The notes below the pieces were generated by a model. It saw only the letters and a program-made list of their open reading frames with translations, made no database searches and was not told the origin of the DNA. Shown piece by piece: positions 22,016 through 33,231 of a stretch of DNA of 64,000 bases; position 1 is the stretch's first letter, and every line of letters begins with the position of its first letter. The stretch spans positions 3,338,597 to 3,402,596 of the forward strand of contig OX439133.1 in NCBI GenBank assembly GCA_949318235.1. The letters run 5' to 3'. Made by a program: the position numbers and the translations under genes. The stretch is from Ecdyonurus torrentis. Taxonomy: Eukaryota; Arthropoda; Insecta; Ephemeroptera; Heptageniidae.

Positions 22016-22276
22016 AGGCGTAAAGAACACGTTGAATAATACCTAAATATTAACGTTGATTTGGCCTATTTCATTGATTTTTAATTTATTTTCTATTCAC
22101 AAAATGGCAGATACGGTTTTATGTGGCTGATTTACGCGCGCTGAAACAAGTGTGTGGTGACGTCATAAAACCGCATCTGCGATTTTGTAAATAGATAATA
22201 AATTAATGAAACATGCCACATTGACGTTGATGTTTAGACATTAGACTAGTTTTTTGTTCAAGGTGTTCTACGCCTT
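22016..22276 (+). mobile_element. Fam-H foldback MITE, copy 1 (TTAA target)
   Basis: TTAA flanks both sides (22012-22015 and 22277-22280). Left end AGGCGTAAAGAACACGTTGA; right end CAAGGTGTTCTACGCCT, its inverted partner. The inner arms also pair: TATTCACAAAATGGCAGATA and ATCTGCGATTTTGTAAATAG. A TGACGTCA (22158) lies near the centre. Non-coding. Confidence 0.88.
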
Positions 22277-22280
22277 TTAA

Positions 22281-22298
22281 TAATTATTAGTAAAAAAC

Positions 22299-22329
<31 letters not shown>

Positions 22330-23125
22330 ATTTTGGTACTCAAATCTGTTTTTATTAACAAAGATATGTAAAAAAAATATTTTCTTTGCAGATATACAAA
22401 CTCTCTTTATCAGCTTTCTACCCATCTTCTACCAGTCTATTTACTTATATTAAAATAATGCTCCATATTCTTTATACTATTAAATAAATAATTTATAAAA
22501 ATAAAGTGCATGTACTGTATACATTAATTAAAACAATACGTGTAATTTTTGGAAAGTTAAAGTAATTACTGTTTAATTTATCGAAAAAAAGAATAAGTTC
22601 AAATTATAAATAAAACCAGCAAAAAAAAAAAAAAAAGGTTAATTAGTTCTACAGAACTAAGACAAATGGTAATTCAGATCAAACCACAATATTTATATTT
22701 CTCATTGCTATATAAGTGCGATAATTTTCAGTAATTAAAACTATAGCAGTAATATAATTAGATACTTGGATTTCAATTTCAAGAAAATATAACAAATTTA
22801 AATTTCCTTATGAAATGTTTTATTGCTGTTTATTGTGGTTATATATATATCAATATACAAGAGTGCGGTTTATTCATTCATAATTAAATTTGAAAATAGA
22901 TCTTCAAACAGGAAATTTTTGCTATATTTATATTTCCGAGAAATAAGTTAATTTTTATCAATGGCTTTTATCATATTTTATAATCTTGTACTAAATTTAT
23001 CTACTTTTCCTTCTTAAAATAGATTTTTTTTATTGTGTGGCAATAATTAAAAATAATGAGTAAATAAGGACAAACATAAAAATATACTGATAGGCTGATA
23101 GATTATGACTAAAATGAATAAATAT
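22281..23125. other. AT-rich sequence with T run; no gene seen
   Basis: Poly-T lies at about 22302-22330. Nothing else recognised. Confidence 0.5.
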
Positions 23126-23379
23126 CACTCAAAAAAAGGGTGCATTACTTTAGTTACGAATCCTAACTTATTTAAGATAAACACTTTTAAGTTATTATGA
23201 GTAGCTAAAATAATGCATTTTAGTAAATTATAAACAATAATAGCTAATTTAACTTAAAATAGCTGAAATAACTGAAAAAAACTCAAAATGCAAAAATGCA
23301 TTATTTAGCTGCTTATAAAGACTCATTAGTGTTTATCTCAAGTATTTTTAGCTGAAGTAATGCACACTTTTCTTGAGTG
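23126..23379. mobile_element. Foldback element with CACTCAAAAAAA ends
   Basis: The left arm CACTCAAAAAAAGGGTGCAT, AAGATAAACACTTTTAAG, AGTAGCTAAAATAATGCATT pairs with the right arm AATGCATTATTTAGCTGCTT, TTAGTGTTTATCTC, GTAATGCACACTTTTCTTGA. The arms are about 110 bases and nearly meet. This is a typical foldback MITE structure, single copy in the window. Confidence 0.82.
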
Positions 23380-23414
23380 TGTACATAAATAAGTATAGAT
23401 ATAAAATAAATATA

Positions 23415-23707
23415 TTTAGGTGTATGCGCATGACGTCATAGTGAATGCGCTTCAACGCCATACTGAAGCTATGAATAACATTATTCAGCATAGGACAAAC
23501 ATGGATTTTTTTTTTTTTTTAATTAGGTAACACATAGACATAATTATTTTACTCGCATATACGTGAAAACTTAATTTAACTTGTTAACAGCATCAATGCT
23601 CACAAAAATATTTCCAAGTATTTTTAAACTGATGCAATGTGTCATTTGCCCATGTTATTTAGTACTCACATATGGCGTCAACTTTTATATGAATACGGAC
23701 ACTATTT
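23415..23707 (+). mobile_element. Fam-A MITE, copy 6
   Basis: TTTAGGTGTATGCGCATGAC, GAATGCGCTTCAACGCCATA, TTCAGCATAGGACAAACATG, TTGTTAACAGCATCAATGCT and TATTTAGTACTCACATATGG are in family order. The terminal TATAGGG and CCCTATA are eroded (GACACTATTT at the right). The copy starts about 35 bases after the foldback element. Confidence 0.85.
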
Positions 23708-25162
23708 AATAAATCAATAATAAAAATAAACTGTATATTTAGTGCCGAATGGAATACCCATGTGTGCACATCATATTTACATTAATTACGTGTTATTTAC
23801 GTAATGTTTTGCATGAGGATATAATTTATAAAGTAAAATTTTAACAGAAAATGCTTTTTCTTTATCTGAGTATTATTGCAATATAAAAGGTAAGGCTCCA
23901 GTATCTCTGTACCACTAAAAAAAAAAAAAAAAAATCAAGCTATGAGATAATTTCTTGATTTCCTGTCTTCAAAATCGTCATATACCTGTCGATCACACGC
24001 TGCATTTTGTGTGTGAATCATTCAAATTTTCAATTATTTAATATCCGGGAATGATAAGTTGATTTAAATTATAGTATTCTAGCATTGGGTACACTAAAGA
24101 ATAAAAAAAAAAAGTGATTTGAAATTTGTACGTGACTAACCTAATACTTTTCCTTCTTTCAAATTCTCTCATATCTTTTTGTTTTTTAATTCGATGCAGC
24201 TCACTTATAAAATTATATTTGTATTGTAAATTATTTGTATATATCTCTTAAATATCTCTATTCTAATCACACATACACATTAATTTGCTAGGATTATTTG
24301 GATTAGACCTTTTTAAAATTTATAATACGTGGGCAAGAAATGAATTATTAATAAAAATTAAATATAATTATATTAAATTTTAATATTATAAAATTTAAAA
24401 AATTATAATTTAATATTATTATAAAATAATTTAAAATTATAAAACATAATAGATTAATTTTTTTTTTAATAATTGTGTTATATTTTTTGATAATATTGGA
24501 ATTTTTTATTGCAATCCAACTCCTGAATTGAAGTCAATAAAAAAAATAAATAATGCTGTCTCTTTAGCGCTAATGTCCGAAATACGTAAATTAAAATTAT
24601 TATTTGAATTATTTGATTTATTTTTTTAATAAACTAAACTTTTCTTTTAATCATTACTTTTCACGTTCTATTTTATGAAGTTGAGAGAAAAAAAAGTTAT
24701 CTGCACAATCAATTGCTTAAAAAGGTACAAATCACCCAAATTAACCATATTCACCCATTATTTTGCCCATTTTACCATATATTTTTTAAAGCAATTTAAT
24801 GTTAAGTTTTAAAAGCTTATTATAATATGTGGATATACGAAAAAGGTGCATATCGAGCGGATTTTTAGTGAAAAGGCGCCAAGAGGTGCTGAGTGTGGTA
24901 CAATTTCTTACCCTGAAATCAACTCTTAAAAACTTGAATAATAATTCTGCTACACAGCAAAACAGTTCTGAAATACTAGCAATATTTATGTTCTACAATA
25001 TAAATCAATAATAAATTACGTACTTGATTTTCTTTGTTAAAGAAAATATTAAACATTGTGGGAAATAAACTTTGGTGGTCAAAGAAAAAAAAATTATATA
25101 AAAAACTGAATGATCTCAACTATTTTTATTATACAAATATAAAACATTTTTCTTTTCTTTCC

Positions 25163-25195
<33 letters not shown>

Positions 25196-26121
25196 GGTTT
25201 CCATTGAAAGGTTGCATGTCAACAATCCTCCCGCGCCTCTTTCTCTCTCGCGGGGGGTCACTTTATATAATATTATATATATATTTTTTTATATCAAACT
25301 TATATCTGGGTTGATCCGCACCTGTTTATCACCTGCGTGCTTTCAACCTGTCGCTTCACATCAAAGGAGAAATTAGAGGAGAAAATTTTAATTGTTATGC
25401 TTCATTTTAACATCGTCCTCAAATTTGATTTATCAAAGGGTTAAAAATTAGATATTTTAATATATTTGTTTGTTTGTTTATTTCATCAGTATACTTCATA
25501 TCACCGTCCCATGCAGGCAACATTTTAAATTTAAGATCAATAATGGTATTGAGTAAAAATTATATTACAATAAATATTTATGTTTAAGAAATACTTATTG
25601 CAATTTGTTAATTTTGTTTGAGCAAATCTATTTCTGTTTTCAACTTAAAAATAATTTAATGATTCAATAATATTGATGCTAACATTATTGATATAACTGA
25701 TAGAAAAAAAAACGGAAAAATTTACCAATGTACTTTTACGGCAAAAAAAAAAAAAAAAAAAAAAAAAACAGATGAGAAGTTTTTATTATGTATTATTATT
25801 TTAATTTAGCAACAAAATGGCACTTTTTTTGGTGAAGAGTAATATAATATATAATATTTTTTTAAACAGAGCAAAAAAAAAATAATAATAATAAATAAAA
25901 AAAATTTAAAAAAAAAATAAAAAAAAATAATAAATGCATACTAAAGTTCAAAAATGATCCCTTCAAATTTTTTTTTTTTTCGTTTAAAATTTAATGATAT
26001 TTATTCGTGTGATAAAATTCTCTTTATGTAATTAAAATAATAATAAAAATAAAAACTGAATTAAAAATTTACATTCTTATAATTTTTCATTTTTGCAAGC
26101 GTCTTATCATAAGTATCGCTC

Positions 26122-26178
<57 letters not shown>

Positions 26179-27530
26179 AAAACGTTGCTTTTAAAATTTA
26201 AAGTAAAATAACCATACCTATAATTTTAAGCTTATAACACTAAAACTTTAGAGAGCATTAATTATTACAAAATCAATAATAATAATAATAAATAAAAATC
26301 AAAACTGAGTATAGGTTTGGATAATTAGCTAAGACAAGGTGAAACAAATGAGAAGCCTAGAAGCTACAGACGAGAAAGCCGCGGAGATAATAAAGTTTTC
26401 CTTGTTACATAAACATTGAGAGAGGCGATTCAAGTTTTCACTTTTCATGTAGCTAGTATAGTCGGGAGCTGCACAGGTAAATCACATAGGAAAGCCGCGA
26501 GCCAGCGCGAGTGATTCACACAGCAATATGTTTATATAGAAACTGGAGTCCTTGGTTACTACGATTAAGAAGAACTTTGGTTTATTTTTATTTTTATTTT
26601 AATTGTTTAAAAAAAAAAAGTTTTTATACAAATTAAATATACTACAAAAAAATTATAGTATAATTATTTGTCATAATACAAATATATTATTATTATACCT
26701 TATACTAACAAATTATATTTTAATATTATAATTTATAATATAAAGAATAAATTAATATTTGTTAATTTATTTTTATTACTAAATTACATCAAATTTTGAT
26801 ATTTTTATTTTTATATTATTATAAATATTTTTCTGCATCACTGATATTAGTGGATTATTAATATAAATTACTATTAACAAAATAATTATATCTTGATTTG
26901 ACCAAGATTTGACATACGTCTTAAAAAATTGAATCAGCATAAAGTATCATGGAAAATTTTATTATTCTTTTTAAAGCAATATAAAGCTAAATTGTCTATA
27001 TAACACAATACACAAGTCTGCAGAAAATTAAAACATAAAATCTAGACTTATATACTAAACCTATATTATTGTTTTCAATCCATTCTATCCCCTATAATAT
27101 ACAGATTTGCATTAACAATAAACATAATTTTTGTTTTTTTTTTTTGAAAATTGTTAGTTGCCTCATCTTTAGAGAAAGAGAAGGTTTGCATGCGTCTTTA
27201 AATTGTAACAATAATTTTTTATTTTTAAAAATTATTTTCTCAAAAATATTGTAAATACAAAAAATTAGGAAATTACTGTTATAGCTTTGTATCAATTATA
27301 AAAAAATGTACGGCATAAAATAAAAGCATTATTATTTTGCTAGATAAATATAAGCAAAATTTATCCATATAGAAACATAATTTTAGCAATGTTATATTTA
27401 TGCTGCGTGTGGCAAAGCACAATTTTTAATAAAGTTGTAAAATAAGAATTGTACCCATAACATCATAATTTATGCTATATTGTACATTGTACAGAGACTA
27501 CGTGATACTATACATAATAGTTAAAGGCGG
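23708..27530. other. AT-rich sequence with homopolymers, a (GA)n array and two GC-richer patches; no gene seen
   Basis: Runs of A or T lie at about 23918-23935, 25165-25192, 25743-25768 and 25970-25982. (GA)n is at about 26124-26175. GC-richer patches are at about 25193-25375 and 26330-26530. A TAGCAATG/TTATGCTGC patch at about 27385-27480 resembles Fam-K words but is too short to call. No reading frame shows a protein motif. Confidence 0.5.
26124..26175 (+). repeat. (GA)n microsatellite
   Basis: About 26 uninterrupted GA units. Confidence 0.95.
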
Positions 27531-27534
27531 AGCA

Positions 27535-27813
27535 AAAAAATAAATAATAAAATAAAAATAAAAACTTGCTTAATAACCTAACAAAATATATTTGGCTAAT
27601 TTGGCCAAATTCATTGATCTCTAATTTATTTTTCATTCACCAAATGCCAGTTGCGGGTGTATGACGTATAATAACTCGCCTAGCTGGTCCACGCGCGCAG
27701 TAACAAGTGAGCTGTGATGTCTGTCATAAACCAGCAACTTACATTTTATGAATGGAAAAAAAATTACAAATCAATGACTCCGGCCAAATTAATGTTGATA
27801 TTTAAGTATCCTA

Positions 27814-27898
<85 letters not shown>

Positions 27899-27916
27899 TA
27901 AAAGTTTTCTACGCCT
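27535..27916 (+). mobile_element. Fam-H foldback MITE, copy 2, expanded by a (TA)n array
   Basis: TTAA at 27531-27534 is followed by AGGCGGAGCA, then ATTTGGCCAAATTCATTGAT, TTTTCATTCACCAAATGCC, and on the other arm CATTTTATGAATGG, CAATGACTCCGGCCAAATTA. The right tip TTTTCTACGCCTG is decayed and lacks TTAA. A (TA)n array (about 27816-27896) has grown between the right inner arm and the right tip. Confidence 0.78.
27816..27896. repeat. (TA)n microsatellite inside Fam-H
   Basis: About 40 TA units. The isoleucine-tyrosine open frames over it on both strands are artefacts. Confidence 0.95.
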
Positions 27917-28477
27917 GTGTAAGATGTTCAGCGTAATGTTTATTACAAAATAGCAACATTTCTGCTCTACAATATAGCAAGTGTTCAATGTAGCATAAAT
28001 TACGTAATTTCTTATAAATATACGTAATATAAATTACTCGTAATTTGTTTTGTGTGTGCTGGAAAACATTCGATAATTCTAACTAAAAGTGACTTTTCAG
28101 TTCGAAAAGTGCGCTGTAGTCCGAGAAGTGATGCAATACCTGCCCGCGGTGTCATACTACATAATAACGTGCCTTAATTGTAGAATGTACTGTATGTACA
28201 CCTGTACTCGCAGTATGGTATGCACTTGTCCGGATATCCGATATCACGTGATCGTTGCTATTGAGGTCACTTTGTTCTTTTATATCAAAGTTCATAATTC
28301 AAAGTCAACTTAAATGTCCTATATTGTAACAGCTTTTTTTTTTATTACGTATAAAATCTTAAGAAAATAATGTTAAAATACTTGATGTAAATTTTAAAAT
28401 GTGTTAAAAAGCAAAAATAATAATGTATTCAGAAGAAGAGAAATAAATGAATGGATATGACGGACAGACAGACTTAA
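27917..28477. other. Intervening sequence; no gene seen
   Basis: It contains GTAGCATAAATTACGTAATT (a Fam-K-like terminal word) at about 27990 and GTCCGGATATCCGATATCAC at about 28228. No gene recognised. Confidence 0.45.
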
Positions 28478-28876
28478 GGGGGTAGGTGACCGACTGATAT
28501 CACGCAAACTAGGACGGTTGCGAATAATAATAAATATAACACAAAGTAAAGAAGAAATGTTACTTAAAAATTTAGTTATGTCAAACATGTGAAAACACGA
28601 TCAAATATTTAAGTTATTATATACACTTTAAAGATAACATGTAAATGTGGAAATTCAAATTTGAGCGGAAAAATTTAGTCAAATTAGAAACTTTTTTACA
28701 ATTAAAAATATCTTTAATTTTTTTTTTCGTAATATACAAATATGTTTTAAATTTACTTGATTTTATTTGAAAATTATAGTGTTTGTTTTATTGGAATTAA
28801 ATCATGTACAAAAAATTATTGCGAAAACATAGTTCTTCTTGAAGCGATTTCCGGTCCAAGTCGGTTCCCCACCGCC
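28478..28876 (+). mobile_element. Fam-B MITE, copy 3 (cleanest copy)
   Basis: TTAA stands at 28474-28477 and 28877-28880. Left end GGGGGTAGGTGACCGACTGA; right end AAGTCGGTTCCCCACCGCC. The ends are inverted repeats over about 18 bases. Interior words are as in copies 1 and 2. Non-coding. Confidence 0.92.
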
Positions 28877-28880
28877 TTAA

Positions 28881-29772
28881 GTGTGTTACAATTATAGTTT
28901 TTTTCACAATTTTTCACTTAAATTAAAAAGTTATTTTATTTTTAAAATCATTTTATCGTAGAAGGAAGTTAAATAAAAATGCATTTCATGAAATACGTGC
29001 TAGCAGGCATGACAAGTAGTGAGGGTGGAGTGTGAAAACAGATTGTCCTAGGTTTTGTGTGATGTCACGAGTTATGACGTCACAGCGCTCCTCCATGAGA
29101 TAATCAACTCCATGCAGGATATTTGCACAATTGCAAATATTCCATTTTTTTGTCTTTCTTTGACGCACAAACATAAAAAGTGTTTAGATTATCGTTCATT
29201 GCCTTACATGGCAGGGTTTTTTAAGTCTCATAAAGTTATACGCGTGATTTCTTTCCTCATATGTATTTGAGAGCAAGTAAATGCGCTTCTAACCGGCGGA
29301 GATGTAGCCCCTCCAACCCTCGATGGAGGATTAGGTGTCCCCCGGGGAAATGTGGGACCCCTTATTTAACATTACGTTTATTCTTTGAAACACATTTCTG
29401 TTGTTGTTTATTTTTTAGAACACTAGCATCGATTCCGGAAAAAATTAACGAGGGATGAGGGATACTACGTAATTATATGAACGTGTACTTGAATAACAGT
29501 AAATTGAAATAACAGTCACATTTGATGTGTTTGGTGTGCATACGCTATATTACTTTTCCTTTACTCTATTATTCTAATTCATAAGTTATAAGAGTTTAAA
29601 AATAAAATACTTTAACGTTTTTTAATTTTAAACCAATAAAAATTGGGACCACTTTTAGAAATGTATCAAAGTTATGTTATAGAAGTCTCATGCAGGGTCC
29701 TTTTGTTAAAGACGTTATATAGGTAGCCGTATCTGCTTTTTGTGCAGATAAATAATGTGCACAGCAATAAGG

Positions 29773-29837
<65 letters not shown>

Positions 29838-30479
29838 AAAGACCAATATGCTTCTTTAATTTTATTCGCATATCAGGGTTTTTAGGGCACTCTTTTGAAA
29901 AAGAAGTAATGCTTTCCTCATACTTTATTTTGGTATTTAACTTACACATATTAAGCTTTTTCCATTTTACCTTTTAGACCTTTTTGAACCTGAGTTAGAC
30001 CTGAGTTAGACCTGAACTTTATTGGTTTTAAATTTGGTACCTTTTTAAATAGCAGAATCGTGTTCAGAAGACCAAAATTAGTATAGAATTAATAATTTTT
30101 TATTAGTTTTCCTGTACCTAAATATTTAAATTAAATTAAAAAAATAATAATAATATAAAAAAAAAAAAAAAAAAAAAAAAACAGTATCAGAGATGGGTGA
30201 ACCGTAAAATAAGAAATTTAATATCAACCTTTAAATTTGTCGCTGATATTTAGTGAATTTAGTCACTAATTGAAGGTAAAAATGGGTTGATTTTTTTTTT
30301 TTTTTTTTTTTACATTGAAATTTTAAAGGTAATATCAATATGTATAAAATATTAATAATAAATCAAATTTAAGGTCCCTGAATAACATTTTTTTTATTAT
30401 TTTTTTTTTGTTATACATCAAACTCCTGTTAATTTCACCCATAATTACAATACTGGACACCAAAGTAAAATTTCAGTCC
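28881..30479. other. Mixed sequence with a GC-richer patch and long T and A runs; no gene seen
   Basis: TGACGTCA is at 29073. A GC-richer patch lies at about 29280-29360 (GTCCCCCGGGGAAATGTGGG). A very long T run is at about 29778-29836 and an A run at about 30158-30180. A short tandem CCTGAGTTAGA repeat is at about 29988-30015. Open frames here lack recognisable motifs. Confidence 0.5.
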
Positions 30480-30985
30480 CAAAATATAAATAAAATTATT
30501 TGAAAGAAGTCCTTATTATGTGACAGCTAAAATTTATGATAATCTACCGTCTTTAATTAGAAAAGTTAACAATGACACTTGATTCTGGAACCTCTTGAAA
30601 AAAATATTTGTATTTAAAGAATATTACACTTTAGCTGAATTTTATGATCCCAATTCTAAAATTGATGATTATATTGATGTACTGATTCAGCACATCAATC
30701 TGCTGATGCAAACTACACGTTCAAATCCACAGTTTTATACAGATTGTACTGTATTAATTTCTATATTTTATTTCACTTCTCTAGTTATTATGTGTGTGTG
30801 ATTTTAAATGTTCTTTTCAATTCTTATTTTGTTTTTGAATATTTATCGACAATTAATGTTTTTTTATTTTTTATATCTTTTATTATAATTTATTGTATAT
30901 ATTAAAAATTTGTAAATGCTTGGTGTAACATTGTGTCACTATCAACTGCCTGCCTCAGTAAAGAAATCTTATTCTTATTTTCCTT
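30480..30985 (+). pseudogene. Degraded non-LTR retrotransposon (LINE) 3' end: reverse transcriptase C-terminus plus tail
   Basis: Translating from 30502 in one frame gives FERSPYYVTAKIYDNLPSLI, a stop at about 30586, then FWNLLKKIFVFKEYYTLAEF in the same frame, continuing to about 30800. This resembles the C-terminal tail common in CR1- and Jockey-type LINE reverse transcriptases (SPYY...KIYNxLP, then a lysine-rich block and a YSxxEF-like motif). The polymerase core itself is absent. About 180 bases of 3' UTR follow, ending GTAAAGAAATCTTATTCTTA. Premature stop and 5' truncation mean a dead copy. The clade cannot be fixed from so little. Confidence 0.72.
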
Positions 30986-31000
30986 AAAATCTATATGATA

Positions 31001-31226
31001 ATGGAGAGGTTATCAGTTTAAAAAAAAAAAAATTAAAAATTTGTTATGGCTTAAAACGCGTAAATTTATGTCTAGTATTTCTCGTTTAAATTTTTTCCAA
31101 AATCAATACAGCGCAGTCTTCTCAAAAAAAAAAAAAAAAAAAAAAGTGTTTTTCCTCACAAACGTAATGTTAAATTATAGGGGACCCTTAGCTTTCCTCG
31201 CTTGCTAAACTGATTGGCTCCATTGC
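31001..31226 (+). mobile_element. Fam-E element (uninterrupted copy)
   Basis: It starts ATGGAGAGGTTATCAGTTTA and ends CTAAACTGATTGGCTCCAT, an imperfect terminal inverted repeat (GGAG..TTATCGGTTTA). It contains TTATGTCTAGTATTTCTCG, an internal A run (about 31123-31145) and GTAATGTTAAATTATAGGGG. The single TTAA at 31170-31173 is again the empty Fam-D site. It begins right after the LINE tail. Confidence 0.85.
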
Positions 31227-31677
31227 ATGTTCTCGAATTTACATGGTTTCTAAATTTTTAATATACATATTATATTATAATAATCATACCACATTCTGGA
31301 GTTTAAAAGATATGAAATTCTTAATTCCTAATTTATTAACATCTTTTTTTAGCTTTCTTTTTAATATTAATCGAATCAAGCTAGCATCTAGACCATCTAG
31401 ACACGGACAATTTGAAACACAATCTTATTAACTTATAAATTGCTGCTGAAATGTATCAAAGGAACAATTAATAAATAGTAAAAAATACTACATAAATTAA
31501 AAAATAACTATTATAATAATAAAAAATTATATAAATTTTAAAATAAATATCTAAAAATTATTTATTAAATTTTTAAAATTATTATTTTAGTTTTGTAATA
31601 CACTAAAAAATTTTTCTTTTAACAAATAAAACTAAAATTATGAATATGATATATTTTGTGATTTAAATTGTAATAAA
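31227..31677. other. AT-rich sequence; no gene seen
   Basis: CTAGACCATCTAGAC (about 31387) is a small local repeat. Nothing else recognised. Confidence 0.5.
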
Positions 31678-31782
31678 GCTGTTCGTAAACCCTGTTCTCT
31701 GCACCAAAAATGACGATCGCCTATGGTTATTGAAATGGAATGCGCATTTTTTTGGTGCAAGAGAACAGGGTTAACGAACAGC
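31678..31782. mobile_element. Foldback element, about 105 bp
   Basis: GCTGTTCGTAAACCCTGTTC, CTCTGCACCAAAAA pairs with TTTTTTTGGTGCAAGAGAAC, AGGGTTAACGAACAGC. Arms of about 33 bases differ at only two or three positions around a loop with GACGATCGCC. A small foldback MITE or a hairpin; single copy. Confidence 0.82.
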
Positions 31783-32162
31783 ATTATTATTTGATATTAC
31801 TTATAATATTTGCTGAATTTATGAATAACTTGTTAAAAAAAAAAAAAAAAACATATTATGTAATATTAATTATTCTATTATCATATTATCATTTTCTGTT
31901 GTTGTATATGTATTTGTCTGTAAATATTTTACTAACGATCACCTTCTACTGTATATTCTCTACACATGCTCGTCTTATTTTAAGGTAAAAACCTATATAA
32001 GCTAATGCATTTTAATTTTGTTATGAACATGGGATGAAACAAACGAATAAAGATATTTGAATTACAAATTTCAACAGAGATTTTTTTTTTTTTTTTTGTA
32101 TTTCTTTTTTTAATAAATAAATAAACTAATTATTTTAATTATTTTAATTCACAGTGGAGATT
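31783..32162. other. AT-rich sequence; no gene seen
   Basis: A and T runs near 31835 and 32081. The short open frame is unconvincing. Confidence 0.45.
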
Positions 32163-32728
32163 TGGAGATTATCGGTTTAGAGAGCAGGGAAACGCGAGGC
32201 AAGCTAAGGGTCCCCTAATTTAACATTACGCTTATGCGGAAAAACACTTTTTCTTTTCTTTTTTTTTTTTTTTTTTTTACGATTTTTGAGAAAACTACTC
32301 CACCGATTCTGGTGAAATTTAAATTAACGTGGGAAATCAGCTACTGCGGGATTTGACTAAAAAGTTGTAAAGACAGAAAAATCTGAAATTTTGTACAGTG
32401 ATACATTAGGATTAGGTATCTTCAAAAATGTAAAAATTTGGGGGGTCACCATGCTAGATTTTGAATTATGATTTTTTGAAGTTTTAGTCCCATAAGAGCC
32501 CATGTTAATTTCAATAATTAATTTCTCTCTTATCTGATGGTTACGGGTTCTGAAAATTTTATCATAGGTAGCTGTTACTATTAACTTTCAAATGGCATCA
32601 TAAAATTTGGAAGTTTTCTTTTTAGATTTTGAGATACAAGCCATCTATATACAACCCTTAAGAAATACTACACATACTTTTTAGGCCATAGAAATTTCGT
32701 AGAATTTGTTAAGCCGGTAACCTCCATT
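32163..32728 (-). mobile_element. Fam-E element, reverse, interrupted by Fam-G
   Basis: TGGAGATTATCGGTTTAGAG, AAGGGTCCCCTAATTTAACA, a T run (about 32250-32279) and GAAAACTACTCCACCGATTC lead to AAATTTAAATTAA at 32327. A Fam-G element follows, then Fam-E resumes with TACTTTTTAGGCCATAGAAA and ends GTTAAGCCGGTAACCTCCAT. The copy at 63712 runs through this point without the insert. Confidence 0.82.
32328..32657 (-). mobile_element. Fam-G element, copy 2 (TTAA target, nested in Fam-E)
   Basis: TTAA lies outside both ends (32324-32327 and 32658-32661). Landmarks: GACTAAAAAGTTGTAAAGAC, GGGGGGTCACCATGCTAG, TTTAGTCCCATAAGAGCCCA, TGTTAATTTCAATAATTAA, GATTTTGAGATACAAGCCAT, end TATACAACCC. Non-coding. 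It is the best-bounded member of its subfamily. Confidence 0.85.
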
Positions 32729-33197
32729 ACATTAAATTTAAGCATTCAAGTAACTATTGATAAATAAATGTAATTATTTTTATACAATTTCTTAAGAATA
32801 TGGAATTAATTTTGTCAAATCTTTAAATGCAATCCCGTAAAATAAATATAAATAAAAATATTACCATCTTTTAAAATAAACATATTTTAGTTTAAAATGA
32901 ATTCCTTGTTCATTTCCAACAAAACAGATAAAAAAAATATATTAATTTCCGTGCGATATTTTTAGTTTTGGTTGACTAAAATCATCTCTCTCAATAGAGA
33001 TATTATGACGTGTTGTATATAGGTGTGCATTATGTATGACGTATAGCTTTGTTCAACTATGCACTTCCCAACTCTACTCTGACGTCACTTCCGTTCTATG
33101 ACGTTACTTACCGGAAGTATACATTGTTGACACCTGATTGCACTTTGTTAGTAATATAATATGACGATGCATTGGTACATTTTTTATCTCGCCTTTG

Positions 33198-33231
<34 letters not shown>

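Noticed and set aside
28200..28260. Palindromic words (TCCGGATATCCGATATCACGTG) as a promoter
   Set aside because: No linked transcription unit or core promoter elements can be shown; left as plain sequence.
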